From positions 73,532,001-73,596,000 of the forward strand of contig CM060733.1 in the NCBI GenBank assembly GCA_030704615.1: a stretch of 64,000 nucleotides of DNA, given 5' to 3'. The notes under the pieces were generated by a model. That model ran no database searches. It saw only the letters and a list, made by a program, of their open reading frames with translations, and was not told where the DNA came from. The DNA comes from Takakia lepidozioides. Its lineage: Eukaryota > Streptophyta > Takakiopsida > Takakiales > Takakiaceae. This document shows, in pieces, positions 10,869-22,366 of this stretch. The translations under genes were made by a program, and so were the position numbers. The stretch's first letter is position 1, and every line of letters begins with the position of its first letter.

Positions 10869-11620
10869 ATTTCCCTCTAGCAGTCAAGGATTCCATGAAA
10901 AACGTGTCTAAAAGTGGACTTCAGCCACAAAACTAACAGTTTAGTTTGTTTTTCTCCGAAAAACCAAGCGGCCACGCTCAGAATTACCTGCAGGAAGGTA
11001 ATTTGGCGCTTCGACTTACCAGGCGAATGGAAATTCGGCGCCAAATTTCCATCCGCCAGCGATCCGAGTTACCTGCTAGATGGAAATTCGGCGCCGGATT
11101 TCCATCCATCCGGGCTTCGAATTACCTGCAGGATGGAAATTCGGCGCCGAATTTCCATCCTGATCCGTTCCGAATTACCTGCATGACGGAAATTTTGCGC
11201 ACCGCCCTTCCTGGCAGGATGGAAATCCGGCGCCGAATTTCCATCCATCCGCTCTCCGACCAACCTGGCGGATGGAAATCCGGCGGGTTTCCATCCATCC
11301 GCTCCGAATTACTTGCGTGGCGGAAATTTCGCGCGCCGCCCTACCTGACAGGATGGAAATCCGGCTCCGAATTACCTGCGCGGTGGAAATTTCGCGCGCC
11401 GCCCTTCCTGGCAGGATGGAAATCCGGCGCCGAATTTCCATCCATCCGCTCTCCGACCAACCTGGCGGATGGAAATCCGGCGCCGGATTTCCATCCATCC
11501 GCTCCGAATTACCTGCGAGGCGGAAATTTCACGCGCCGCCCTACCTGACAGGATGGAAATTCGGCGCCGAATTTCCATCCATCCGCTCTCCGACCAACCT
11601 GGCGGATGGAAAGCGGGCTC
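10869..11620. repeat. Palindrome array (type II), displaced
   Basis: Units of the form ACCTGCAGGATGGAAATTC-GGCGCC-GAATTTCCATCC, alternating with GAATTACCTGCGNGGCGGAAATTTCGCGCGCCGCC-type units. In the complete element this array is the upstream region of the ParB-methyltransferase gene (45,650-46,265). Here it has been joined directly to an exon, so it is evidence of a large internal rearrangement. Confidence 0.8.
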
Positions 11621-12180
11621 CCACCTTCACCATCTTTGGTGATTCTCCTCCAACTGACATGTCCACCAACTGCGTTGTCGGTTCTGACGTGAAAGTTGAT
11701 CCTCGTTGGATTGTCTCCGGAGGATGGTGGATCACATGTTGTGGAGGTTTCACTTGTGCAATCCTTTCTAATAAGGGTGGGCACGGGAGGTCTCCCGTCC
11801 TCTTCTGTTGGGAATACCTCAGCATCAGAGCAGTTGAACTATACTGAGGATCGGGTTGAAGACTGGAGAGAATGATATCACCGCAGCTGCGGAGGCACTA
11901 GCAAGGAATCCTCTGGAGGCTTTTGAGAGAACCCCAGTCAAAGAGAAAGGTTTGTACTGCTTTTGTTCTCTATCTTCGATCCTCATGAATTTGTTTCAAA
12001 TCAATTGTAGGAGCGCGTGGCGTGGCGTCGAAGAATCTCACGGAGGTGTGCTCTCTCATTACACTTTCTCACTTTACATCGATTGACATCATCTTGCTGC
12101 CTCTAACGAGACGTTGTTCTGTTTCAGCGGCAAAGAAGAGACGTAGAAAGCAGAGCCCGAAGAAGGATCGGGAAAGAATC
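11621..12180. other. Unassigned sequence between copies B and the next transposase
   Basis: No recognised gene. It contains one palindrome, ACGGGAGGTCTCCCGTCC (11,783-11,800), and short frames with possible splice signals that I cannot assign. It has no counterpart in the complete element at 41-53 kb, so it is either host DNA or filler acquired in the rearrangement. Confidence 0.35.
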
Positions 12181-12345
12181 ACTCGGCGCCATTTTCCCAG
12201 ACACAGGTACCAGTGCATGTTGGGACTTAGCCAGTTTTCGGCCCCAAAAAGAGAAATTCGGCGCCATTTGAATGGAATATTGCCTCATTCCAGGAGTTTT
12301 GGGGTGCATTTCATTACACTGCAAAAAAAAGTCTGATACAGCAAA
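12181..12345. repeat. Palindrome array (type IV) beside the transposase 3' end, truncated
   Basis: One to two units containing TCGGCGCCATTTTCCCAGACAC, TGTTGGGACTTAGCCAGTTTTCGG and AAATTCGGCGCC, described here in pieces. The fuller form is at 41,725-42,100 and 60,620-60,985. The outer inverted-repeat end expected to its left is absent, so this copy is truncated at about 12,180. Confidence 0.75.
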
Positions 12346-12387
12346 ATGCATTTGAAAATATCCATATGGAGGATTCCGTTTGCCCCA

Positions 12388-15300
12388 GCAATGATTTCTG
12401 GAATCCCTAAGGAGGAGTTTGTGCAGCTCGTTCACGCTCAACGCCGGTGCATGAATAAAGTCATCAATAGTCACGTTCATCCTCAACCTCTTCAGGTAGA
12501 TGTAATACAGATGCTTGCACGGATAATACTTCGAACCCTTCTTTGCTTCCATCAACGAGAAGTCCGTACAATTGCAAGTCGGCTCCACTCCAATCGTAAT
12601 TGTGTATACATCGTCGCGTACAGCCGAGCCGGCCGTTGCCATCCGATACACACGCCCAAGGCCAGGTGGGGGTACGTCCACGGAGCTCTGAATAGTGCAA
12701 GCCATCCCAAGAGCATTAGCAATCCGAGTCTCATTCAACTTGTTGGGAGGGTGTCGTCTCTTCACTCTTCCGAATCGCATTGTGGGATGTGCAGAATTGT
12801 CCAATCCGTCTCTACTGGACCGAACAGTCTGCAATGGCTGGGTCTGAGGAACCGGAAATGCGTGGGCCGGGATGTCTGTGCGTTGCACCATTCGAAATCC
12901 TGCTGCAGATAGAGCATCCGCCTCATTCTAAGAGAGGCTGCAACCCGGTACAACAGGCCAGACGCCCGGAGGCTCCGGCATTCCCTGAATCCCGTACTTG
13001 GGCTTGCCAAATACACACGTCATTATGTCGTGCCTACAGAACCAAAATGTCTGCGTTGTGGCGTGAGCAAATGTGGGAGTCAAAAATCTGCCGCTGAAAC
13101 AAGGTGCAGGTACAGCACCGTGTGGGTTCCTCCGAATCATCTCACCACAGCGTGCTCTCGTATCCACCCGGATGGCGCAGCACTTCCCTTGAAATGCCGG
13201 CAATGTCCTCGCAATTCTCCACTGTGACTCCGACACTCTTGTCTCCACAATGGGAATGTTGTACTGCTTTACTACAGATGGCTCGTTATGTTGCCGGGGC
13301 ACGTGCCCTGTGCTCAAAGGAGATGGCGATCTTGAACGTGCAGGACTTGCGGTGCTCGACGAGACCTCCTCGGACAACATCACCGGACCACGAGGGAGCG
13401 TGCAAATATTCTTGTCAGCTCGCCATGAATCCTCTTCTCCGCCAGGTGCCTCGTCAAGTCTTCGTCTCACTGGACGGGTATGAACATCTCCTTCCAAATG
13501 TTGGCCTCTTCGCAGCAATGGCGTGTCCCGAAGGCCCTCTCGCAAGGCCGCCGCCCACTTCCGAGGATTCTTCGATCTAGAGGCAGTCCGCATCAGCATT
13601 TCCTGCCTGTCCGGCCCCAAGCCCCACTGTTTCCCTTTCAAGAACTCGTTGTACCTGCATTGCTGCATAATTGACCTCACAATGTCCTCCGTTGTGGCAG
13701 TGAGGATGTCCACTAGATGCGCCGCAGAGGATGCACGCCAGGAAGAGTGCACTGATTCGGCCATGTTTGTCGTGGGCATGTCGGTGTCGGAGTCGAGACA
13801 CATTTCCTGCACAAGCACATGTTTAGGTTACAAGCAAGTTACAAATATGGCCAAGAATAATATTCAACGGACGCGAATTCGTGCAACTCACCTCCCGCAT
13901 ATAGTCGCTGAACTGGAGGAAACGATAATGTCACCATGCTAGCCAACTGACCATTGCTCCCTCGTCTGATTTCCTTACAATAAACGATGTCCACCAAGCC
14001 CGTATGCATGCAAACTGTGTCTTTGCATCATCCAAGGTAGGAGCGCGCTTCCACGCAAGGCACATGGAACGGTGCTCCTCTCTGAAATTTGGCGCCACGA
14101 GCCTGGTTGTGTACTGCGAAAGGCTCTGCAGAAAATGGAACCCACAAGATCTCTCCTTGCCTTCCATGGGAACATTGGGGTCTTGCCCGTACACCCTTCG
14201 GATGGCAGCCCAATTTGCTTGTGCGTTGTCCGCCATGAAACCACGGAAATTCGGAGGGGGCAATCCCGCCTTGGCCATCTGTTCGTTTATTCCCTGCCAA
14301 AGAAGCATCTCCGATTGTGTGTCCTCTCCTTTCATCTCACAAATAGCAATTGTCATTAGCATCCTGCAGTGGGTGTCGTAGACATGTGCACCCATTGTCA
14401 CCCACTGGTGATTTGTAATTCGCTTGATATGGTCGAACATGACCCAACTGTTTGACAAGTTCCCACTCGTCATCCTGTCCACCAGTTCGACGCCGCTGCC
14501 AGGTCCACACGTGGACATTTTGAATACGAAACAACGATCTGCCTCAGTCCTTGTCCTGGAAACCTACTTCCATGAATGTAGTCATATCCACATCGTCGCT
14601 TCACCTCCAGAATGGAGTGCATATCCGAGCCACGCCCAATTTTCTGTTTGCATGAGACAATGTGGTTTCGGACATTCGGTGAACATACGTGGGACACCGA
14701 CTCCAGCAATGCCTCCATTTCCTTCTCGTCGAGAGGAACTCTATCGGAGCCGTCTTCCGACATAATTCTGGCCAATGCCATCTTATGGGCGGCTTGGAGC
14801 TGAAACTGTTTGGGTTTGGCACCCGGTCTCAACTTAACCTCCTCCTAAACGAGCTGCTCTGCTTCGTGGGCAGCCTCCCGCGAGTTCCCCTCGCCAATTT
14901 GTGACAATGGGAACCAACGTGTATGCAAGCTCGGGTGAGGTCAGGGAAACGGTGCAACACATAGAACTGCTTGGCATTACAAACAGACATGCAGTGTGGT
15001 GGTTCTTTGCAATGCGCACACTTAAATGTGGAGTTCGGAACCTTCTCCTGAGCTCGAAATGGTTGGTGAGCTGTGCCTGTCCAATCGGTCTCGTTCCTGT
15101 GACCTCTGGATTTAAAGTGGAAGCAAGTTGGGGAGAAACACCGCAACGCGCCTGCACAAACAACGTAGCGCACCCGCACACCATCGAGCATCTTCATGCT
15201 GGTGGTTTTGGTAACGCACCAAGGATGACCGTCATGTTTTCTATCCATATCTGTCAACATTCCGGACGCCCTCGAGTAGTCCGCCCAAGGAGGGAACTCA

Positions 15301-15990
15301 AAGAAGATATTACCGTCGACGTCGGTGGGAAGGCATGTAACCGATTTAATTGCGAACTTGCTGTAGTCCAGCTCGGCCAGCTCCGACCGGTGTCCCTCCA
15401 GGTGAAGCCCTCGCAGAATTTCAAGAATAGATCGAACTGCGGTGCTCGTGCTGGCAATATGACTCCCTCCTCCAACTGACGTCCATTGAGGACTTGCCTG
15501 ATCTCCAGGACGACCTCGGAACTTCCATGACCTCGTCTGAGTCGGACAGGTTGTGAACAACCCGGTTCTCGCTCGTCTTCATGGATGGGTTCGGCTCTGG
15601 ATTTACTTCGTTGCGGACTTCTCTCTTTGAGGTAGCCACTCTCTGATTCGCGGATTGTTTCGTGGAAGGCGCCAGGATAGAAGGTGCATTTGGCGGGCAA
15701 ATGAAGTCCCCAACAGCCCTGTATATGACGTTGTCCAATGGTAGAACTCGCCATTCCCTGCCATCGCCGAAATCATCGTGGAGCACAACAATACTCTCGA
15801 CAACAAGGCCGTTAGAGTCCTTCCTTTCCTCCTCCAAAAAAACCGACCCCGGTTTCAAGTGGTATCGAACGTACAGATATTTCTCCATCACTCGGCAGGT
15901 GTCCCCTCTGCACGGAAATGAAGCTCTATGCTCGTGAGGAGGGCAGTACACTGTAGTGCTCGGGTTTTCCGCCATGGGAGATGTGCACAC
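12388..15990 (-). pseudogene. SWIM-domain MULE-like transposase, copy B
   Basis: Nearly the full-length gene. The N-terminal domain (15,990-15,421; GSVFLEEERKDSNG) is followed by the zinc-finger region (DRKHDGHPWC, KCAHCKEPPHC, RACIHVGSHCHK; 15,300-14,900). The DDE core has MFDHIKRI near 14,430, FMADNAQANWAAIRR near 14,230 with CGFHFLQSL, and NMAESVHSSW just after an intron whose acceptor is at 13,807. The SWIM finger (CNCTDF ... CKHLYYIYLKRL) is near 12,550. Damage relative to the 61-64 kb copy: CAG-to-TAG at 14,845-14,847, one-base losses near 14,895 and 14,546, a TGG-to-TGA near 13,935, and loss of the stop codon (TGA to TGC at 12,388-12,390), so the frame reads on into the array. A frame change between the first two N-terminal segments is shared with copy C and may be a short intron. 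Divergent from the ParB-methyltransferase gene on its right. Confidence 0.85.
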
Positions 15991-16195
15991 AAGACTGCCA
16001 GGATGGCGTGCGGGGAAGCTCCCTGGTAGAAGGGGGATGCAGCGATGGGAATGAATGCGATGCCGATTTGTCCGAGCGACGAAGCCTGATCCAAATCCAG
16101 GGAGCCAACTATCTCAAAAATCCAAAGTCAGAGTGTTAATGAACCTTGTCTCCGGAATGCGGCCCCTGCTCTTTGCGCAATAACTGCCAACGGTA
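15991..16195. promoter_or_regulatory. Start of the shared upstream region between the two divergent genes
   Basis: About 200 bases before the first palindrome array. It is the presumed 5' flank of the transposase and is nearly identical to 44,480-44,690 in the complete element. No clear TATA box was found. Confidence 0.35.
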
Positions 16196-16919
16196 TGCAG
16201 TCAGAAAGTGGGGGGCCGTCCGGATGATGACGGCTGAAGGGGAGAAGCCGGCACCGTGCCGTCACATTACTACCCCCGAATAGAAATTCGGCACCCAATA
16301 TCCAACAGGGGAAGCCCGGATGAAGTCGCCTCGGGTGCAGAGGCCGGCGCGTGTGCGACAGAGAACATCCCCTGGATGAAGATTCGGCGCCGAATTTCCA
16401 TCCGGGCCCCCCAAAGGAAGTCGTGTCGGGGGGTCAGGCCGAAAACTGGCCGGCATAAAAACATCCCCAGATGGAAAAACGGCGCCGAATTTCCATCCGG
16501 GGCGGTTCGGATGCAGTCGGGGAGGGGGGAGAGGCCGGCACTTGGCCGTCACATTTCAACCCCCAGACGGAAATTCGGCACCAAATATCGAACAGGGGAC
16601 GCCCGGATGAAGTCGCCTCAGGCGTAGAGGTCGGCACGTGTTCGACAAAGAGCATCCCCTGGATAGAGATTCGGCGCCGAATTTCCATCCGGGCCCCCCC
16701 AAAGGAAGTCTTGTCGGGGGGTCAGACCGAAAACTGGCCGACATAAAAACCTCCCCAGATGGGAAAACGGCGCCGAATTTCAATCCGGGTTCGAATTACC
16801 TGCAGTCGGGGAGGGGGGAGAGGTCGACACCTGGCCGTCATATTTCAACCGCCGGACGGAAATTCGGCACCGAATATCCCACAGAGCGGCGGAGAGGCCG
16901 GCACCTCTCCGACAGAGAC
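16196..16919. repeat. Palindrome array (type III), divergent-gene interval
   Basis: Long units built from CGGCGCCGAATTTCCATCCG, CAGGCCGAAAACTGGCCGG and GGGGAGGGGGGAGAGGCCGGC blocks, repeated with about 240-310 base spacing. The same array sits at the same place in the complete element (44,700-45,625). It is non-coding; frames through it read MEIRRRISI-like repeats. Confidence 0.85.
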
Positions 16920-18010
16920 CATCCCCCGGATGGAAATTCGGCGCCGAATTTCCATCCAGCAGGTAAGTGGAATCCCGGATGGATGGAAATTCGGCGCCAA
17001 ATTTCCATCCTGCAGGTAATTCGAATCCCGGATGAATGGAAATTCGGCGCCGAATTTCCATCCAGCAGGGAAGTGGAATCCCGGATGGATGGAAATCCGG
17101 CGTCGAATTTCCATCCAGCAGGTAAGTGGAATCCCGGATGGATCGAAATTCGGCGCCGAATTTCCATCCTGCAGGTAATTCGAATCCCGGATGAATGGAA
17201 ATTCGGCGCCGAATTTCCATCCAGCAGGTAAGTGGAATCCCGGATGGATGGAAATCCGGCGCCGAATTTCCATCCAGCAGGTAAGTCGGATCGCTGGCGT
17301 ATGGATATTCGGAGCTGAATTTCCATTCGCCAGGTATTTCATCGCTCAGAATTACCTTCCTGCAGGTAATTCTGGTCGATGAATTACCTTCCTGCAGGTA
17401 ATTCCTATCGATGAAGGTTGGAAGGTAATTCCTCGCTCAGAATTCTCCCAGAAGAGAATTACCTGCAGGAAGGTAATTCTCATCTGGGAATTACCTGCCG
17501 GATGGAAATGCGGCGCCGGATCTCCATCCATCCGCTCTCCGCCCAACCTTGCGGATGGAAATCCGGCGCCGGATTTCCATCCATCCGCTTCTGAATTACC
17601 TGCGTGAGGGAAATTTGGCGCGCCGCCCTACCTGCGCGGATGGAAATCCGGCGCCGGATTTCCATCAGCGCGCTTCTGAATTACCTGCGTGAGGGATATT
17701 TGGCGCGCCGCCCTACCTGCGCGGATGGAAATCCGGCGCCGGATTTCCATCCGCGCGCTTCCGAATTACCTGCGTGAGGGAAATTTGGCGCGCCGCCCTA
17801 CCTGCGCGGATGGAAATCCGGCGTCGGATTTCCATCCGCGCGTTTCTGAATTACTTGCGTGAGGGAAATTTCTAGCGCCGCCCTACCTTGCTGGATGGAA
17901 ATTCGGCGCTGAATTTCCATCCTGCTGCGCTCCGAATTACCTGCAGGATGGAAATCCGGCGCCGATATTCCATCGTGCAGCGCTCCGAATTACCTCTACG
18001 TTGGAAATTT
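16920..18010. repeat. Palindrome array (type II), upstream of ParB-methyltransferase copy C
   Basis: Runs of GGAAATTCGGCGCC-centred perfect or near-perfect palindromes every 55-65 bases, linked by CCAGCAGGTAAGTGGAATCC or CGAATTACCTGCGTGAGGG spacers. A second small palindrome family, TTACCTTCCTGCAGGTAA, occupies 17,345-17,500. The array ends about 300 bases before the first ATG of the ParB-methyltransferase gene, so it forms its upstream region. Confidence 0.85.
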
Positions 18011-18323
18011 CGGGCCTGTTTACGTCGATTTTCATCCGACATGGAGGGCTTCATCCGACATTTAATTGCGCAGTTGGGCAATAAATGTCGACCGCCGTCG
18101 GTTATCATTCGGGCTGGCGACGCATGGCTTCCTGGACACGTACCCTAAATCTCATGCTAATCTTGGCTTAACATGCTATTCGAGGCATGTACCCCAAAAA
18201 AAAAGATCTTTTTGGCTGGGACTTATGCCGCCTGAAGGGCGTGGCTCTCCTGAGAGAGACCTCACATCCAGACCGCGGTGGAAGTTGAAAGCTCTGTACT
18301 ACGGACGACGGCCAATCTCTCGC

Positions 18324-21300
18324 ATGGCCAAACTGAAGCTCCAGCAGGAGATTCCAGTGTCTTGCTCACAACCATCGCGGGCAAGAGCAGCCCCCGCAAT
18401 TACCCATACGGTGGAGAGTGGAGGAGAGGAAAGAACACCTGAAAGAGCACGGATTGTGCAAGTTCGAGGTGAAGCCAGGGAGAGGGCAGTAGAGACGAGG
18501 AGAGTGCTGGAGGTGGTTTCGCAGGTGGCTGACCCTGTTGAGGAGGACGACAGGGAGCTTTCTGACCAGGATGACATCCTCCCTGACATCCCCAGGCCCC
18601 AAACCCGGAGCATACAGGCTGGATTTGGCGGTCCTGGTGGGCTGCCGGAAAACCCCTCTGCAGCAGACGTCATGTCTGAGGCGGATATGAAGTTGGCCGC
18701 TGCCAAGATGTTGGAGGCAACCCACAGCAATATTGGCAGGGTGCTGGGGGGCATGGTGTACCCGGCCAAGCTTTGAATTCCCCTTTGCCGCTTGGTGTCA
18801 TTGCAGGTGGTGAGACCTGCCCTCCCAGGCGATATCGACAAGCTGAAATTCTCTTTCCGGGATGGATATCGAATGGGGTTTGCCGCGTTTTACGTTTCCA
18901 TTGAGAACGACCACGGAGCTTCCCGTGCCCACACTTCCGATGAGGTGGGCAAATGGGGTCCCCATTGGCAAACGCGAAATGAGGAGTTCGAGAGATCGAT
19001 TGCTAGTGATCCTCTTTTCCAGCACTTGTCCGGTAAGATGTTCTACGTGTGGGATGGCAATCATCGCCTCCTGGCATGGATGGAGCACATTGCCCAAGCC
19101 CACCCCAACGACCTCGATTGGCATTTCGCCGTGGATTGTGTTGTGCTGAAGGTTGCGGGGCCCAAAGATCGCAGTCTTCTCAAAGCTGCAATGGCCGACA
19201 TCAACTCGTAAGCTACAACCCCTCTCGTTTTTGGACTTTGAATTTGGAAGTCATTTCATTGCGAATCCTCATATATGATGGAAATTCCCATTTCAGTATT
19301 GTTTGATGGAAATGTGGCACTGCAGGGTGACTGAGAATGCCTTCATTGCCACCAACTTGTCCCATATGCTCTTCCGAGTGAAGGATGTCGGGAAGCAGGG
19401 GGTGCAAGAGTTTGCCAATTCCCTCAGTGCCGACCTCCTGCGCAAGTCGGAGGCAAAGGCAGACAGAACCTGGTATAGGCTGAGCGTCGACGCCATGGTG
19501 GACTACATATTTCGGGTAAAGCTCCTGACAGTTTTGTTGAGCTAATCTGTCTCTCCTCCCCCAATAGAAGAAATTGTGTTGAGCAGGATCTCTAATCTTA
19601 TGTGCGCATTCTTGACAGACGAAAATACAGCAGGATTTGGCACATGCGCGGAGGTTCTACATGGAGTCAGAGGAGAAGAATCCAACCCTCCCGGAACTCG
19701 AATCGTATGTCAAAGCTGCGGAGGTGAGGGCCCGCATAAAGTACAAGTCGCGGATGGTAAAGTACGTGGCCATAGCTGATCCCGCCCTTGGTGCCGACTT
19801 TCTGGTGGAGGTGGGGAAGCACTACTCTCGCGCTTTGAAGCCCACGATGACATTGGAGAAGCTCCATCGTCTAGCCACATCGTGTGTGGATGCAACAGAA
19901 AAGGTGATACATTCTTAACCAAATTGTGGTGGCAACAACTTCTTTTTGTGGTGTTTGGCGCTTACGAATATGCTGGGTGGTTGGACAGACCCGGTGGCTC
20001 CAAATCTGGAATGGTTCCCAAAGTACCAGGGACATGTGGAGCTTCCCCAAACCGGACAAACTCTCTGACCCCACATTCGACATGTGGATGAACCGCATGA
20101 CATGGTGGTTTCAGGTACTTCCCCACGCTTCGTTTGGGGCTTCTACTCTAGTAGGGGGTGGATTCATTGTATTTTTCCAAGAAAGCGATCTGATGGAGAA
20201 TCTCCACAGGTGACGACGAATGCGCAAGAGCAGCTGGACACACAAGCACATCAGTTCAAGATGGAGATATCTCCTGCAGCAGAGAGCCTACGTGACTATG
20301 TGACGAGGTACTTTCTGCTCTACAAAACCAACCTATTCTTTCGGGAGATAGCAGATGCTCGCCGGAGCCACGAGTTCACCGACCAGCCGAACGCGGACAA
20401 AGCAGCAATGCGCCTTCTGTACAGGTACATACGCGCTGCCTTTCTTTCAAGTCCTTGCATTTCAGGATGTTAGAGGCCTCAAGTGGTGTTAGGGAAAATG
20501 GCGCCGAATTTCCAATCAGGGCTCCGAAAATGGCTAAGTCCCTAGACTGGCTGGCCCGGAACTGGAAATTCGGCGCCATTTTCCAGTTCCAGGCCCTATT
20601 GCCGTTCAGGGACTTAGCCATTTTCGGGCTAAGTCCCTAGGGTGGCTGGCCCTGAATTGGAAATTCGGCGCCATTTTCTAGTTGTAGGCCCTATTGCCGT
20701 TCAGGGACTTAGCCATTTTCGGGCTAAGTCCCTAGGGTGGCTAGCCCGGAACTGGAAATTCGGCGCCGTTTTCCAGTTCTAGGCCCTATTGCCGTCCAGG
20801 GACTTAGCCATTTTCGGGCTAAGTCCCTAGGGTGGCTGGCCCGGAACTGGAAATTCGGCGCCGTTTTCCAGTTCTAGGCCCTATTGCCGTCCAGGGACTT
20901 AGCCATTTTCGGGCTAAGTCGCTAGACTGGCTGGCCCTGAACTGGAAATTCGGCGCCATTTTCCAGTTCCAGGCCCTATTGCCGTTCAGGGACTTAGCCA
21001 TTTTCGGGCTAAGTCCCTAGACTGGCTGGCCCTGAAGTGGAAATTCGGCGCCATTTTCCAATTGTAGGCCCTATTGCCGTTCAGGGACTTAGCCATTTTC
21101 GGGCTAAGTCCCTAGGGTGGCTGGCCCGGAACTGGAAATTCGGCGCCATTTTCCAGTTCTAGGCCCTATTGCCGTTCACGGACTTAGCCATTTTCGGGCT
21201 AAGTCCCTAGGGTGGCTGGACCTGAACTGGAAATTCGGCGCCATTTTTCCAGTTCTAGGCCCTATTGCGGTTCTGGGACTTGGCCATCTTCGGGCCAAAC

Positions 21301-22366
21301 CGGGAAAAATGGCGCCGAATTTCCATTTCAGGGCTTCCAAGATGGCTAAGTCCCTAGGGTGGCACTCACCGAAAACCGAAATTCGGCGCCATTTTTCCAT
21401 TTCTAGGCCCACTCACATCCGCCCCAACCTGGGAAAATGGTGTCGAATATGCATTTCAGGGACCTCATTGTGTTTTTCATGAATGCAGGTACTGCAAGTT
21501 CTCCCTTTTGGAGAAAGGTCATCTGTCTTTCGAGCCACCATTCTTCCTGGCATGGAGGAACCCTGGGGCTGACTCCATGTACACTGACGATATTGTGAAG
21601 GAGTGGCATCTGGAACATTTGCGTGATTGCCCTTGGTATGTGGACCTTCCGCCCGGCTCGCTCGACCCATCCGAGTTTCAATTGAAGCTGGATGCTGAAT
21701 TCCGACGAAACCGGGCTCCGCTGCCTCCGTTGGGTGCAAAAGAGGCAAATGCGCTTGCAAACTCCAGGAAAGCGGCAGAGCTTGCTCAGGCAGGAATTCA
21801 GGAGAAATTGCATGAGAAGAGTAAAGGCCAAAGGAAAAGGACAAGGAAACAGGTGAGTGCAGTAACACCCAAAAAGAAGAAAACCATCGGGGCATCGGAG
21901 GAGGCGCAGGAGGGGACCCAAGAGAGTGACTCGGATGACGACTTTGTTCAAGGTCCTGCCATTGCTGTTGCTCCTACCCAGTCACCGGTCGTCCGGGTTC
22001 CCAAGTCAGTTCGGAGTGGGACTGGCTCTGCCAAGAAGTTGGCATTTGAGGGCGAGCCTACACGGCGGTATTCGGCGGTGACGTTTACGCACAGGCCAAA
22101 GCTAGAACCTCCAACCATCATCCAATGCGTCGATGAGAGCTTCCTTGACGCTCTCGCTGCCAGGGCGAAGAAGGTGGCACACAACAAGTCTCTGGCGGAG
22201 CAGAAAGGGAAAGCCAAGAAGAGGGCTGGCGGTACAGAGCCTAAAGACACCCCTGGTTTTGAAGCCATGATGGAATTCTTCACGGCTGTGAGCACGAATT
22301 GCAAGAGCACTCGGGGGGGGGTTGAGGTGGAGAGAGCTTGCGACATGATTCTCCTCGACATTCCAG
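18324..22366 (+). pseudogene. ParB-methyltransferase fusion gene, copy C, cut inside methylase motif IV
   Basis: Exons deduced from GT..AG junctions: 18,324-19,207 (MAKLKLQQEI start; ParB/Srx-like domain with VWDGNHRLLAW near 19,050), 19,326-19,515, 19,619-19,903, 19,989-20,114 (Trp-rich, 42 codons), 20,210-20,424, and 21,489 onward (linker and methylase motif IV). The phases of all five junctions agree, which is strong support for one continuous protein. This copy has lost about 1 kb of the first region relative to the 46-48 kb copy (joined at CTCACAACCATCGCGG). It also carries a CGA-to-TGA stop at 18,774-18,776. After MILLDIP (22,366) the sequence switches abruptly to gypsy reverse transcriptase, so methylase motif I and the tail are missing. 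It keeps exon 19,619-19,903 intact, which is damaged in the other copy. Confidence 0.85.
20490..21440. repeat. Palindrome array (type I) inside the intron of copy C
   Basis: Seven or so tandem units of about 93-140 bases, with the core GAAATTCGGCGCCATTTTCC, then GGCCCTATTGCCGTTCAGGG, then ACTTAGCCATTTTCGGGCTA and AGTCCCTAGGGTGGCTGGCC. The GGGACTTAGCC ... GGCTAAGTCCC arms are themselves inverted repeats. The array is bounded by the donor at 20,425 and the acceptor at 21,488. Confidence 0.85.

Noticed and set aside
10009-11847. Long open frames such as MEIRRRISI..., MAPNFQFRA... and similar in the arrays at 10-11.8, 16.2-18, 20.5-21.4, 44.7-46.3 and 49.7-50.2 kb
   Set aside because: They are translations of the palindrome arrays on both strands. 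The palindromic units have few stops in any frame, and the peptides only repeat the unit. No gene is supported.
16920-17340. CRISPR-like array (regular palindromes with spacers)
   Set aside because: The spacers are themselves repeated and the repeats are inside a eukaryotic transposon; no cas genes are present. It is a subterminal/intergenic repeat array.
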